Shown here piece by piece: positions 33,935 to 42,574 of a stretch of DNA of 64,000 nt. The notes under the pieces were generated by a model. That model ran no database searches. It saw nothing but the letters and a program-made list of their open reading frames with translations, and was not told the DNA's origin. The stretch comes from Anaerolineaceae bacterium (GTDB taxonomy: Bacteria; Chloroflexota; Anaerolineae; Aggregatilineales; Phototrophicaceae). The DNA lies in NCBI GenBank assembly GCA_002699585.1, contig PABP01000038.1, forward strand, positions 930,001 to 994,000, in the 5' to 3' direction. The number at the start of each line of letters is the position of its first letter. Within the stretch, counting starts at the first letter, position 1. The position numbers were made by a program, and so were the translations under genes.

Positions 33935-35363
33935 ATTCACCGTTGCCATTCTCAGCGTCTTTGAGGTCGTTGAGTATCCACAGGATGGACTTGCGCAGCT
34001 GCTCGCGTAATTGTTCGCCGCCTTCGATGCTATTTTCATAGGCGATGAAGCGCAAATGGCGAATGTCGAAGGGCACGGCTTCAAAATCAGGCTGCTGGGT
34101 GAGCAGGATGGTCGGCTTGCCCAGGGTATGGGCGATGCCCAACTCATAATACACATTCGGATTGACGAGCGTGGTTTCTGCCAGCACTAGGCGACAGCCA
34201 TTGAGCGCCGCCCACACTTCGCTCATGATGGAGCCGCGCTGCGACGCGAATTCATCACCGCGCTTGATGGTCAGGTTGAGGTCATGCGCTGTCGGCACGA
34301 TGATGTTCTCGTAGATGCTGTTATAAGGCTCTTCAAAGGGCATCACCATGAACAGGTCCATCTGGAACTGGCTGCGCACCAATGGACGATCAAACACAGG
34401 ATCGGCTTTGAGCCAGCCATCCGGCACACGCTCCTGGAGCACCAACTGCTGGGCTTCGTGCAGGTCGAGCGCACGTTGGACGATAAGCTGAATATCATCG
34501 CTGACCATCGCAAAGGCACGCTCGACCGTATTTTGCAGGGGATCAACAGCCTGGGCGCTGGCATCAATCACGCCCCCGACCTCACCTCCAACGGCGGGCA
34601 TTTCCTCTGTCTGGCCATCAATGCTACCGGGCGCAGGCTGCGGAATCGGAGCCGAGGGTTTAGCTGGCGCAGGTGGTGGCGGTGGCGCGACTGACGGCGC
34701 TGGCTCGGCACGTTCCTCACGCCTGAACCATCCGCCTCGGCTGCGGCTGGGTTCCTCGGGTTCTTCCGGTTCGCTGCCGCTGGTAAATTCGTCTTCATCA
34801 GCCGCTTCTTCTTCAGCCGCTTCTTCTTCAGCAGGCACGCCCTCAACAGCGCCGACCTCCTGGGTGGTTGTGTTGGGCGTCACCTGGGCCTGGACCGTTG
34901 TGCGGCGTTGGTCGCGCAGCATGGTGGCTTTGTTGGCAAGTTCCACGTCTATTTTCGCGGTGAGATCCGCTAGCGAGCTGAAATAGTTGATGACAAAGCG
35001 CTCGGCAACCTGGCGCAAAAAGCGCTGCTGACGCTCATCGCTGGTGTGTTTGGCAGTTTCGTGGACGAACACCAATATGGAAAGGCCCTGTTCCAGCGCA
35101 TATTGATACTCGCGCTCGACCTGCGACATGGACTGCCCCGGCATGGGGGCATCAAAATGACCGTCATAAATGGCGATCATGAGATCCGCCTGGGCGATGG
35201 TATAGGGTTCGAAGTCATCGCGCACCACAGACGCCGCTTCCGCGGTAAAGCTCTTGCTAGCTTCGTCGTTACGAATGCCGAGCGTGGTTTTCATCAGGCG
35301 CAGAGGGAGCTGCAAGGCGTGGTCGGCCAAAAATTGCTTGGAAATACTAAAAACAATCTTCAT
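33933..35363 (-). CDS. DUF4062-like plus TIR-like two-domain protein
   Basis: A 476-residue protein. Residues 1-140 resemble DUF4062 (FSISKQFLADH, then DLMIAIYDGHF, SQVEREYQYALEQGLSI, LVFVHE), a Rossmann-like domain often N-terminal in STAND and TIR-type defence proteins. Residues 145-330 are an acidic, Pro-rich linker with a helical part. Residues 330-476 match a TIR-like or nucleoside-deoxyribosyltransferase-like domain (MDLFMVMPFEEPYNSIYE, VLAETTLVNPNVYYELGIAHTLGK). Such domains process nucleotides or NAD. It stands alone. A role in immunity or signalling is inference. Confidence 0.75.
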   Translation of the reverse strand: MKIVFSISKQFLADHALQLPLRLMKTTLGIRNDEASKSFTAEAASVVRDDFEPYTIAQADLMIAIYDGHFDAPMPGQSMSQVEREYQYALEQGLSILVFVHETAKHTSDERQQRFLRQVAERFVINYFSSLADLTAKIDVELANKATMLRDQRRTTVQAQVTPNTTTQEVGAVEGVPAEEEAAEEEAADEDEFTSGSEPEEPEEPSRSRGGWFRREERAEPAPSVAPPPPPAPAKPSAPIPQPAPGSIDGQTEEMPAVGGEVGGVIDASAQAVDPLQNTVERAFAMVSDDIQLIVQRALDLHEAQQLVLQERVPDGWLKADPVFDRPLVRSQFQMDLFMVMPFEEPYNSIYENIIVPTAHDLNLTIKRGDEFASQRGSIMSEVWAALNGCRLVLAETTLVNPNVYYELGIAHTLGKPTILLTQQPDFEAVPFDIRHLRFIAYENSIEGGEQLREQLRKSILWILNDLKDAENGNGE

Positions 35364-35607
35364 TTATGGGTTCCTCTATCCGGTCCGCTATCGGCTCCAC
35401 AATACGTCATGGATAGCCACACTACCATCATAGCCGCAACTCGGTCGTCGACCCATCAAAAAGCCGTAAAGAATACAACCTATCTGATGAGCACGTCGGC
35501 TGCATAAGTTACAGGTGTCATGATAATAAGTTATAGACGTATGTGTAGGAAGTCAGCTCGCCTAGTAAACTGAGACCAGTATCCCTGATAAGAGGTCTAT
35601 ACCCAAC

Positions 35608-35988
35608 ATGTCCTATAAAACACGAAAACTGGCAGGCTATGATGCCATCCTGACAGAGCTGTACGCTGATTTTGATCTGGAGCAGGAAATCGGCCAGGTT
35701 GATATGGATACCATAGCTATCCTGGAAGCATCAGATCGCAAGCTGGCCATCATCATCGACTTCCAGACCAAATTGAACTTTGAAGACATCCTTCTGGGGG
35801 CCAATACGGTCGCACGGGGTGAAGCCCCCGTTTGGCATCACCCCAAGGTAAAGAAGGTTTATCTAGTATCGAACGATCCGGCGATCCAGGCCGTGGCCAA
35901 GGGTATGTCATCACCGACCTTTGGCAGCCTGAATATTCAGGTCGTGCATTCCGTTGATGAAGCCAAGGTGCACGTACCCACAATCTAG
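35608..35988 (+). CDS. Small conserved-looking protein, possibly SpoIIAA/STAS-like
   Basis: A 126-residue soluble protein without signal or membrane segment. Alternating helix and strand (KLAIIIDFQTKLNFEDILLG, then VKKVYLVSNDPAIQAVAKG, then NIQVVHSVDEAKVHV) resembles the SpoIIAA-like or STAS-like fold used in signalling. This rests on pattern only. AAGAGG lies 12 nt before the ATG. The 244-nt gap upstream shows no clear element. It is convergent with the membrane protein at 36011. Confidence 0.6.
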   Translation: MSYKTRKLAGYDAILTELYADFDLEQEIGQVDMDTIAILEASDRKLAIIIDFQTKLNFEDILLGANTVARGEAPVWHHPKVKKVYLVSNDPAIQAVAKGMSSPTFGSLNIQVVHSVDEAKVHVPTI

Positions 35989-36010
35989 GCTGAATCCCAA
36001 CCCGAAGCCG

Positions 36011-37063
36011 CTAATCCCCGGCAACCGGCACAGGCGGTGGCGGCGCGTTGACACGGAAGCTATCAATGCGCCCGGTAAAACGTGCGAAAAGCAGCCACAG
36101 GCCATACGTCACGAAGACCATGCCATATTCGATGGCCGGGATGCGAATGACTTCGTTAAGCTGATACGGTTGGCGAATGAACAGGTAAATCACCAGCAGC
36201 GTGGCGACAAAACCCAGATAGATGGCATTGCGCACCCAGGTCTTGAGGTTGAGCGCGTGCATCTGGGTGACGATGAACATGGTCAGGAAGCCCAGGGCGA
36301 ACATATAGACCAACCCACCGCCCTGGCCGATGGCGATGACCGCCGCATGCGGCAGTACCAGCAGTTCAATCAGCACGATCCACTTTTTGTTGAGGTGCAT
36401 GCGTGTGAACATCAGCGATCCCTGCACCATCACCAGCATAACCTGTACGAAGCCAATCAGGTGGCCCCAGGTGAAGACCATCGGATGGAACCAGAAGGTA
36501 TAGATCACGGCAAAGCTGAAGGCATAAGAATGGTAGCGCTTCATCCATTCGTAGAACTCTTTACGGAAGCTGACTTTGCGCCCAAAGAACATCCCCCGCC
36601 GCCGATTTTCCATAGCGACGATGATGAACAACATCATAATGACCGTAAATTGAGCAGTCCAACTGGGGACATCCTGCGCCAGACCATCATAGAAAATCGC
36701 CGTCTGGATGTAATGCAGCACAATAAAGAAGACATTCACACCCAGCGCAACATAATTAATCGGCTTGAGTTCGCTGGTATAACGCAGGGACAATTTTTCG
36801 GTCGCCCAGTAAACGGTCACCCAGACCGCCAGCGTGTGCAGGGCAAAGCCCAACCAGGCCGTCAAACGCGACAAAGCGGTGGGGTCCGCCCGCTGCCATT
36901 TATAGAAGAATCCCAGGAACATATCCGGCGCAGACGGGTCTACGGTCGCCAGCGGGAACTGCGTTAAAACACCGCCGAGGGCAATAATTGCCAAACAAAC
37001 ACCAATCGAAAAAATAATGCCCCAATCAGCCCCTTGCCGATCGGTCTTGATGATGGACTGCAT
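36011..37063 (-). CDS. Polytopic membrane protein of unknown function
   Basis: A 350-residue protein with about nine hydrophobic segments, separated by a basic, aromatic loop (ENRRRGMFFGRKVSFRKEF). Several histidines lie within or beside helices (FALHTLAV, VLHYIQTA, WFHPMVF, WGHLIGF), a pattern that could bind haem or metal, but no family motif is certain. The C-terminus is proline-rich (PPPPVPVAGD). The start is set at the ATG 37063 with GGGAG 8 nt upstream; an extension to 37168 would add an unlikely N-terminus. Confidence 0.8.
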   Translation of the reverse strand: MQSIIKTDRQGADWGIIFSIGVCLAIIALGGVLTQFPLATVDPSAPDMFLGFFYKWQRADPTALSRLTAWLGFALHTLAVWVTVYWATEKLSLRYTSELKPINYVALGVNVFFIVLHYIQTAIFYDGLAQDVPSWTAQFTVIMMLFIIVAMENRRRGMFFGRKVSFRKEFYEWMKRYHSYAFSFAVIYTFWFHPMVFTWGHLIGFVQVMLVMVQGSLMFTRMHLNKKWIVLIELLVLPHAAVIAIGQGGGLVYMFALGFLTMFIVTQMHALNLKTWVRNAIYLGFVATLLVIYLFIRQPYQLNEVIRIPAIEYGMVFVTYGLWLLFARFTGRIDSFRVNAPPPPVPVAGD

Positions 37064-37275
37064 ATGTCTCACTCCCATGCCACATGGTAGCGGCCTAGAT
37101 CTGCCGCTGTCGAAAAGCTGCGTCATAGTGTAAACAGCCAATATGAGCATCAGCTTGGGCACACACAAAAAGTCGATTAGTTAATAACAGGCGCATCAGT
37201 GTAATTATTGACGCACACAGCAAGCGCGGCTACCATCTAGGCATCGCCCACTGACAACATAAAAAGGCTGCTCGC

Positions 37276-39375
37276 TTGACGGATACCCAGTTACGTTACG
37301 CCAAGACCATCATTGTGCCCATCGCCCGACCAGATACCGCGCCGCATATGTTGGAACTGGCCACATCATTAGCCCAACCTGACGAAGGGCGCATCATCGC
37401 GTTGACGGTCAGTGTGGAAGGTCAGCGCGAGCGCGCTGAAGAAACGATGGAAGGCTGCGAACCCGTCGTCGATGAATTCATTGAAGCAGGCTATCACGTC
37501 GAACTGATTGCCCAACCCGCCGCGACGATCACGCGCGGCATCTTGGATGCGACCCGTGAATATGGTGCGGATTTACTCATTTTGGGCGTGCAGCAGGCGA
37601 CGCATCACGATGTCAAGCTGGGGACGCTGGTCGAAAACATTATCCAGGCAGCGACCTGCGATGTGCTGGTGTATCGTCTGGGCAACACGCCTGATTTCGA
37701 CCATGTGGTCGTCACGCTCGATGGCCGACGCCACAATTTGAACGCGCTCCGGCAAGCTGTCGCCATTGCGCGCGCGCTCAAGTTGCCGCTGTCACCCATG
37801 TATATCCACCGCGATTACGTCTACCGGGAAGATCTCGAACAGGATCAGAATACCCTGCTCGTCCAGCACGATACGGGCAGCACCCTCAAAGAGATCGTCC
37901 CCGGCAATCGCCCGGAAGAACACATTCTAAAAAGTCTGGATGAAGACGACTTGCTCATCATGGGGTTCCGGCAAAAGTCGGAGTTCGACAGCCAGCTCGG
38001 CAACAACTTGACCCGTACCCTGCTCAACCGAGCACCGGGTCCGGTACTGCTGGTCTCGCGGCTGTATGAAGACAACACACGCCTAGACATCGTCCAGCGG
38101 CGATTGCAACGCTTTAACCCGGCCCTGACCGGCGCCGAACGCAGCGAACTGCTGTGGCAAGCCCAAAAAACGGCCCTGGGCGGCATTGATTATCTGGCAA
38201 TGATCTTGCTATCGGCCTTACTGGCCTCACTCGGTCTGCTACTGAACAGCGTGGCGGTCATCATCGGGGCCATGCTGGTCGCACCGCTGATGTCACCGCT
38301 GGCATCACTGGCTACCGGGTTGGTCACCAGCCGCTACCCGGTGACGCAGCGCGCCTTGATTTCCCTCATCGAAGGTATCGTCCTGTCGCTGGTCATTTCG
38401 ATTGTTGCTGGCTTCATCATCCCAGTAGGCACACCCACATCAGAGATGTTGGTGCGCGGCAACCCGACCTTACTCGATGCCGCCATCGCCTTTGTATCCG
38501 GTATGGTCGCAGCCTACGCCACTGCCCGCAAAGAAATTCCGGCAGCACTGGCAGGTGTGGCTATAGCCGCTGCCTTGATGCCGCCATTGTGTACTGTCGG
38601 CCTGGGCATCGCCTTCAGCGACTTCCAATTGGCACTGGGGTCGGGCCTGCTCTTCTTGACCAACATTTTGTTCATCATCGTAGCTGAATACGGCGTGTTC
38701 TTCCTGCTGGGTATGCGCTACGTCGACCGTGACCGCAATGAGGAGCAAATCAATGAGTGGACGACGCGCCTGTGGTTGGCCGTCATCGGGCTAATGATCT
38801 TATCCGTCGCGGGCATGCTGATCTTGCTGGGACGCCGTGCCCTGGATGAAGCCAGCATCATCAATTACATCAGCGAACAAATTCCGGGTGCGCAGTATGT
38901 CAGCCTGGAGACATCTGAGGAAGATGGCGTGTTGTCGATTATCTATACCGCGCGTACCCTAGGCGACATCGCGCCGGAGCGCGTGGACAGTACCGAAGCC
39001 GGACTCAGCGATTTGTTGGACCAACCTGTCGATCTGGAACTGGCGACCCTGCAAATTGTCCGTTCGCAAAGTGACGTCCGCCGTGCTCTCATCGACTATC
39101 TGGAGACAACGGACAGCGATATTCGCTTGCAGGATTACAACGTCGAAGAAACAGACGCGGGTCTGGTCGTTGAGGCCGTGTGGCGCAGCGGGAACGGCAT
39201 TAATTCCGAGGATGTGCTGGCCGCCGAAGAAGCCCTGAGCGTGGCCTTAGACCAACCGGTAACGCTGTCGGTAGTCGTGCAGCAGGTGGTCAGCCCTGCG
39301 ATGGTCGAAGCCTCTACCGCCACACCCACAGCAACCGCCGAGGCTGAGGCTGAGGCCACCGAAAGCAGTGAATAA
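37276..39375 (+). CDS. Universal stress domains fused to DUF389 membrane protein
   Basis: A 699-residue protein. Residues 1-130 and about 135-260 are two Usp-like domains (DLLILGVQQATHHDVKLGT is the first nucleotide loop; HILKSLDEDDLLIMGF the second). Residues 285-510 are a DUF389 (TIGR00341-type) membrane domain with LGLLLNSVAVIIGAMLVAPL and a late helix. A soluble domain (about 525-670) and a TATPTA-rich tail follow. The start is TTG at 37276 with AAAAAGG 8 nt upstream. The stop codons of this gene and the convergent amidase abut. The ligand is unknown. Confidence 0.85.
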   Translation: MTDTQLRYAKTIIVPIARPDTAPHMLELATSLAQPDEGRIIALTVSVEGQRERAEETMEGCEPVVDEFIEAGYHVELIAQPAATITRGILDATREYGADLLILGVQQATHHDVKLGTLVENIIQAATCDVLVYRLGNTPDFDHVVVTLDGRRHNLNALRQAVAIARALKLPLSPMYIHRDYVYREDLEQDQNTLLVQHDTGSTLKEIVPGNRPEEHILKSLDEDDLLIMGFRQKSEFDSQLGNNLTRTLLNRAPGPVLLVSRLYEDNTRLDIVQRRLQRFNPALTGAERSELLWQAQKTALGGIDYLAMILLSALLASLGLLLNSVAVIIGAMLVAPLMSPLASLATGLVTSRYPVTQRALISLIEGIVLSLVISIVAGFIIPVGTPTSEMLVRGNPTLLDAAIAFVSGMVAAYATARKEIPAALAGVAIAAALMPPLCTVGLGIAFSDFQLALGSGLLFLTNILFIIVAEYGVFFLLGMRYVDRDRNEEQINEWTTRLWLAVIGLMILSVAGMLILLGRRALDEASIINYISEQIPGAQYVSLETSEEDGVLSIIYTARTLGDIAPERVDSTEAGLSDLLDQPVDLELATLQIVRSQSDVRRALIDYLETTDSDIRLQDYNVEETDAGLVVEAVWRSGNGINSEDVLAAEEALSVALDQPVTLSVVVQQVVSPAMVEASTATPTATAEAEAEATESSE

Positions 39376-40137
39376 CTAACTCGGAGGCACGTAGCCTTCA
39401 GTGCCGATAGTGAGGTTGGTCGCGGCGGCGAAGCGCGGCATATAAGCGGCCAAGTTGTCGCCGGGGCATTCGGTGATGTCGCCATTAAAATCGCGGTGAG
39501 TAGCAATGTGTGTCAGTTGCAGCCAGTCGGCCAGCCATACCATCAGCGTAATCGCACCCTCAATCTGGCGCATCGGCGGGGGATCTACGGCATAGTTACC
39601 CAGCAAGCACACACCGACCGTACCCGTGTTCGCGCCTTCCACATGGGCACCGCGCACGCCAACATCACGGCCTTCGTAAATCGTGCCATCGCGCCCAATC
39701 AAGTAATGATAGGCGACATCGGCCCAGCCATTGCGGCCTCGGTGCAAATCCTGAATTTCGTGCAAAGTGGCGCGGTCGTTTTCTTCCAAAAAAGCCGAGT
39801 GATGCACGACCAGCGTATTATAAACTTCCGGCAGTGGTTGATCGTAAACACGCCAACCACCGGGATTGGTCGCGCTGTAAAAGCCGCCTTCATTACGCGC
39901 GCTATGGTCAGGGGCCAGTGCGCCCCATGCTTCACGGGCGACAATCTGTGGGCCGGGTTGTGGGGTCATGGTCTTTGTTGGCTCCGCAGTCGGTGACGCA
40001 GGGACCGGGGTGCGCTTGCGCTGCTGGCTGAAGATCAGCAAGCCTGTGCCACCACACGCCCCCATCATGCCCGTTCCCAGGCCCAGCAGTCCCAGGGCCA
40101 GCAGGGCATCACGCCGCGTCATCCGCGATTTTGGCAT
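39376..40137 (-). CDS. Exported N-acetylmuramoyl-L-alanine amidase (PGRP-type)
   Basis: A 253-residue amidase_2/PGRP protein that cleaves the peptide from glycan in peptidoglycan. The N-terminus is TAT-like (SRMTRRDALLALGLLGLG) with a nearby GACGG cysteine that could be lipidated. A Pro/Thr linker leads to the domain. Zinc ligands are His112 (VVHHSA), His214 (ATHRDF) and Cys224 (ECPGD); Tyr143 matches the catalytic tyrosine. Its ATG is 1 nt from the upstream TPR-like gene's stop, so the pair is coupled. Confidence 0.9.
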   Translation of the reverse strand: MPKSRMTRRDALLALGLLGLGTGMMGACGGTGLLIFSQQRKRTPVPASPTAEPTKTMTPQPGPQIVAREAWGALAPDHSARNEGGFYSATNPGGWRVYDQPLPEVYNTLVVHHSAFLEENDRATLHEIQDLHRGRNGWADVAYHYLIGRDGTIYEGRDVGVRGAHVEGANTGTVGVCLLGNYAVDPPPMRQIEGAITLMVWLADWLQLTHIATHRDFNGDITECPGDNLAAYMPRFAAATNLTIGTEGYVPPS

Positions 40138-40138
40138 C

Positions 40139-40513
40139 TTAGAAAGCGAAGACCAGGATCAGCAGCAGGGCCACCAGAATGACCACCACAATATAGCCAC
40201 CAATCCCTAACCGGAACAACAAACGATTGCGCTTAAACGCATCGTTATAAGACATCTTGTCCAGCAGCTTTTGCGCGGTTTCGTTCTCTGGGTCGACATC
40301 GAGCACACGATTCAGCCAACGCCGACGCTCTGCCGGGGCCGGGGACAGTTTGGCCATCCACATCATCGCCCGCGTATTGCGCCGATCCTGCTGCAAAATC
40401 TCGCCCAACAGCACCTTGGCCCCCTGGCGATTGCCCTCACGGGCCGCCGTGACTGCCATGTTATACAACTCTTCACGATGCGGTTGGTTCGCAACGATTG
40501 GCTTTTTGGCCAT
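40139..40513 (-). CDS. TPR-like protein with C-terminal membrane anchor
   Basis: A 124-residue protein. A TPR-like helical pair (YNMAVTAAREGNRQGAKVLLGEILQQD, then RRRWLNRVLDVDPENETAQKLL) is followed by a single C-terminal membrane helix (GGYIVVVILVALLLILVF). The ATG at 40513 has AGAGG 9 nt upstream; an in-frame TTG at 40570 is an alternative. It may tether the coupled amidase or another envelope protein, but no partner is shown directly. Confidence 0.75.
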   Translation of the reverse strand: MAKKPIVANQPHREELYNMAVTAAREGNRQGAKVLLGEILQQDRRNTRAMMWMAKLSPAPAERRRWLNRVLDVDPENETAQKLLDKMSYNDAFKRNRLLFRLGIGGYIVVVILVALLLILVFAF

Positions 40514-40622
40514 AGCCGCCATCCTCTCTTGAACGATCTCTGCCGAACTACTCTCTTCATTATGGAGCAAAATCCCTCACCCATGCAAGTAAGGTCGTTC
40601 TCAATGATGCGATTACGCTAAC

Positions 40623-41681
40623 CTACATCACCATATTGAACAGATAGCCGGTCAGCAAAATACTCACGCCGATCACGGCCACCAGGATAGCCAGCAATTG
40701 CGGCTTCAACACGCGCCGCAGGATAATCAGCTCGGGTAAGCTCAGGGCGACCACGGACATCATAAAGGCCAGGGCTGTACCCAGGGCCGCGCCTTTGCCG
40801 AGCAATGCGCTGACGATGGGAATGACGCCCGCTGCGTTAGAATAGAGGGGGATACCCAGCAGCACCGACAGGGGAACCGACCACCAGGCATCTTCCCCCA
40901 TGATATTGACGAGCGCATCTTCCGGCACAAAGCCATGAATTGCCGCGCCAATGCCAATGCCAATAATGACGAACAACCAGACTTTGCTGACGATCTCGCG
41001 CGTCTTTTCCGCGGATTCGGCAAAACGCTCGATCCAGGTGGGTTTTTCAACTTCAAAGCCCGCAGCCGCGCGGTTGGCCTTTACATTGAACACAAATGGC
41101 TCGACATAGCGCTCCAACTTCATACGGCCCAGCAATATTCCTGCCACAACCCCAATGACGATGCCCGAGACCAGATACATCAGTGCCACCTGCCAACCGA
41201 ACATCCCCAGCAGCAGCACCAGAGCAACTTCGTTCATAATCGGTGAAGTAATAAGGAAGGAGAAGGTGATGCCCAGCGGAATGCCAGCTTCCACAAAGCC
41301 GATGAACAGCGGCACCGAAGAGCAAGAGCAAAACGGCGTCAGGGCACCGAATAGGGATGCCATCAAATTACCTACCCCCTCACCGCGTTTTTCCACAACA
41401 GCGCGGACCTTTTGTGTATCAATGAAGGTTTGTAGCAGGCTGATGAGGAAAATCATGCCCGTTAGCAGCAGCAGAATTTTGGGCACATCGTAAACGAAAA
41501 AGTTCAGTGACTCGCCCAGTGCGTCATCCACGCCGAAGCGCAGTAAGTCATACGTAAGCCAATCGGCAATGGCTTGTAGAGAGTTATAAAGCCCGATCCA
41601 CAAAACAGCCAGCGCCCCTACCAGAACAAAAGCACGACGATCTGTATTGATCTTTGGCAAAAATTGCACATGCGTTGACAT
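40623..41681 (-). CDS. Permease of the YraQ/ArsP (DUF318) family
   Basis: A 352-residue membrane protein with about eight segments. The TPFCSCSSVPLFIGF motif with Cys118 and Cys120 and the second half SLLGIPLYSNAAGVIPIVSALL are typical. Relatives export organoarsenicals or move other metalloids and thiol compounds. It is last in the arsR-thioredoxin-permease cluster, with an ArsR-type box of its own upstream at 41694-41709. The substrate is not proven. Confidence 0.9.
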   Translation of the reverse strand: MSTHVQFLPKINTDRRAFVLVGALAVLWIGLYNSLQAIADWLTYDLLRFGVDDALGESLNFFVYDVPKILLLLTGMIFLISLLQTFIDTQKVRAVVEKRGEGVGNLMASLFGALTPFCSCSSVPLFIGFVEAGIPLGITFSFLITSPIMNEVALVLLLGMFGWQVALMYLVSGIVIGVVAGILLGRMKLERYVEPFVFNVKANRAAAGFEVEKPTWIERFAESAEKTREIVSKVWLFVIIGIGIGAAIHGFVPEDALVNIMGEDAWWSVPLSVLLGIPLYSNAAGVIPIVSALLGKGAALGTALAFMMSVVALSLPELIILRRVLKPQLLAILVAVIGVSILLTGYLFNMVM

Positions 41682-41693
41682 CTGTCAGTCCAT

Positions 41694-41709
41694 ATTCAAA
41701 AACTTGAAT
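41694..41709. promoter_or_regulatory. Second ArsR-type operator, before the permease
   Basis: ATTCA-AAAACT-TGAAT repeats the core of the box before arsR with one base changed in the spacer. It lies 13 nt before the permease start, so ArsR may act again here. Confidence 0.6.
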
Positions 41710-41759
41710 GTATTGAGATAAAAAGACGACCCTGTAAGCAAACAGGGCCTATATACACG

Positions 41760-42002
41760 CTATTCGCGTTCGCGTGCCCAGGTCACGATCTGGTCCGCTT
41801 TGGGAATGCGCCCGCTAGAAACAACCATTTCATTGATGACCAGCGCCGGAGTTTGCATGACACCATAGGCAGCGATGTCGGCATAGTCAGTCACTTTGGT
41901 CAATTGATAAGCGACCTGTCCTGCTTCTAAAGCAGCGCGTGTTTCGCGCTCTAAACGTTGGCAGTTGGAGCAACCAGAACCGAGTACTTTCACCTGTAAC
42001 AT
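41760..42002 (-). CDS. Thioredoxin-like small redox protein
   Basis: An 80-residue thioredoxin-fold protein (redox-active disulfide family, TM0996-type) with GSGCSNCQRLE near residues 7-17 and TPALVINE (cis-Pro) near 50. It follows arsR by 26 nt and precedes the permease. The ATG at 42002 has AAAGGAG upstream; the longer frame is unlikely. In YraQ-type operons such proteins probably keep cysteines or the transported compound reduced. The fold call is firm, the role inferred. Confidence 0.88.
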   Translation of the reverse strand: MLQVKVLGSGCSNCQRLERETRAALEAGQVAYQLTKVTDYADIAAYGVMQTPALVINEMVVSSGRIPKADQIVTWARERE

Positions 42003-42028
42003 GGAATGATCTCCTTTGTGTGAGATAA

Positions 42029-42373
42029 CTATGGAATTTCCGTGAGTAAGATGGTTGAACAAGCGGGGCAGGTACAGCCATCGATCTTTTCCAGTCCCAT
42101 AGATGGCATCGGGCCGATGAGAACCTCAAGCAGACTTGCCACGTCCTCATCGATGAGCGTGTAATAGACCTGTAGGCCATCCTTACGCGAATCAACCAGT
42201 CCGGCATCACGCAGGGCCATCAACTGCTGCGAGACATAAGCCTGCCGCCGATCCAGTGCGCGCTCGATGTGGCACACGCACGTTTCGCCGCGTCGCAGCA
42301 TGTCCAGTATTTGCAAGCGAATAGGATGGCCCATCACTTTCAGTTTGCTGGCCACCGTCTCGAAATCCATCAT
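42029..42373 (-). CDS. ArsR/SmtB-family repressor
   Basis: A 114-residue metal- or metalloid-responsive winged helix. GETCVCHIERAL is the ArsR-type metal site motif (family form ELCVCDL), and RRQAYVSQQLMALRDAGLV is the DNA-reading helix. An extra CTCPAC motif near the C-terminus could be a second thiol site. It is the first gene of the cluster. A perfect 9-bp inverted repeat lies just upstream (42384-42407), fitting autorepression. Confidence 0.92.
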   Translation of the reverse strand: MMDFETVASKLKVMGHPIRLQILDMLRRGETCVCHIERALDRRQAYVSQQLMALRDAGLVDSRKDGLQVYYTLIDEDVASLLEVLIGPMPSMGLEKIDGCTCPACSTILLTEIP

Positions 42374-42383
42374 ACGCCACCAT

Positions 42384-42407
42384 CTATATTCAAAAACCTG
42401 AATATAG
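42384..42407. promoter_or_regulatory. ArsR operator upstream of arsR
   Basis: A perfect inverted repeat, CTATATTCA and TGAATATAG, with a 6-nt spacer AAAACC. It starts 10 nt before the arsR start codon. Confidence 0.75.
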
Positions 42408-42507
42408 TTTATTCCTTACAGGCGGCATCAGGTAGCAACGGATGTCATCTCTTACCCATGACGAGCTAACATTTTTGTCGCCCGGTTGGGTGACGCCATT
42501 TTGCCGA

Positions 42508-42536
42508 TTGAGCCATAACGAGCACTCATGTATAGT
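42508..42536 (+). promoter_or_regulatory. Promoter of the phosphodiesterase gene
   Basis: TTGAGC (-35, 42508-42513) and TATAGT (-10, 42531-42536) with exact 17-nt spacing. Confidence 0.6.
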
Positions 42537-42574
42537 CTAGGGTTCTTCTGATGTCTTTTATACAGGAGTCGTCG

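Noticed and set aside
35954-36967. Plus-strand frame of about 337 codons opposite the membrane protein
   Set aside because: It is rich in His, Glu and Gln, as expected from reading a hydrophobic gene backwards. It has no SD.
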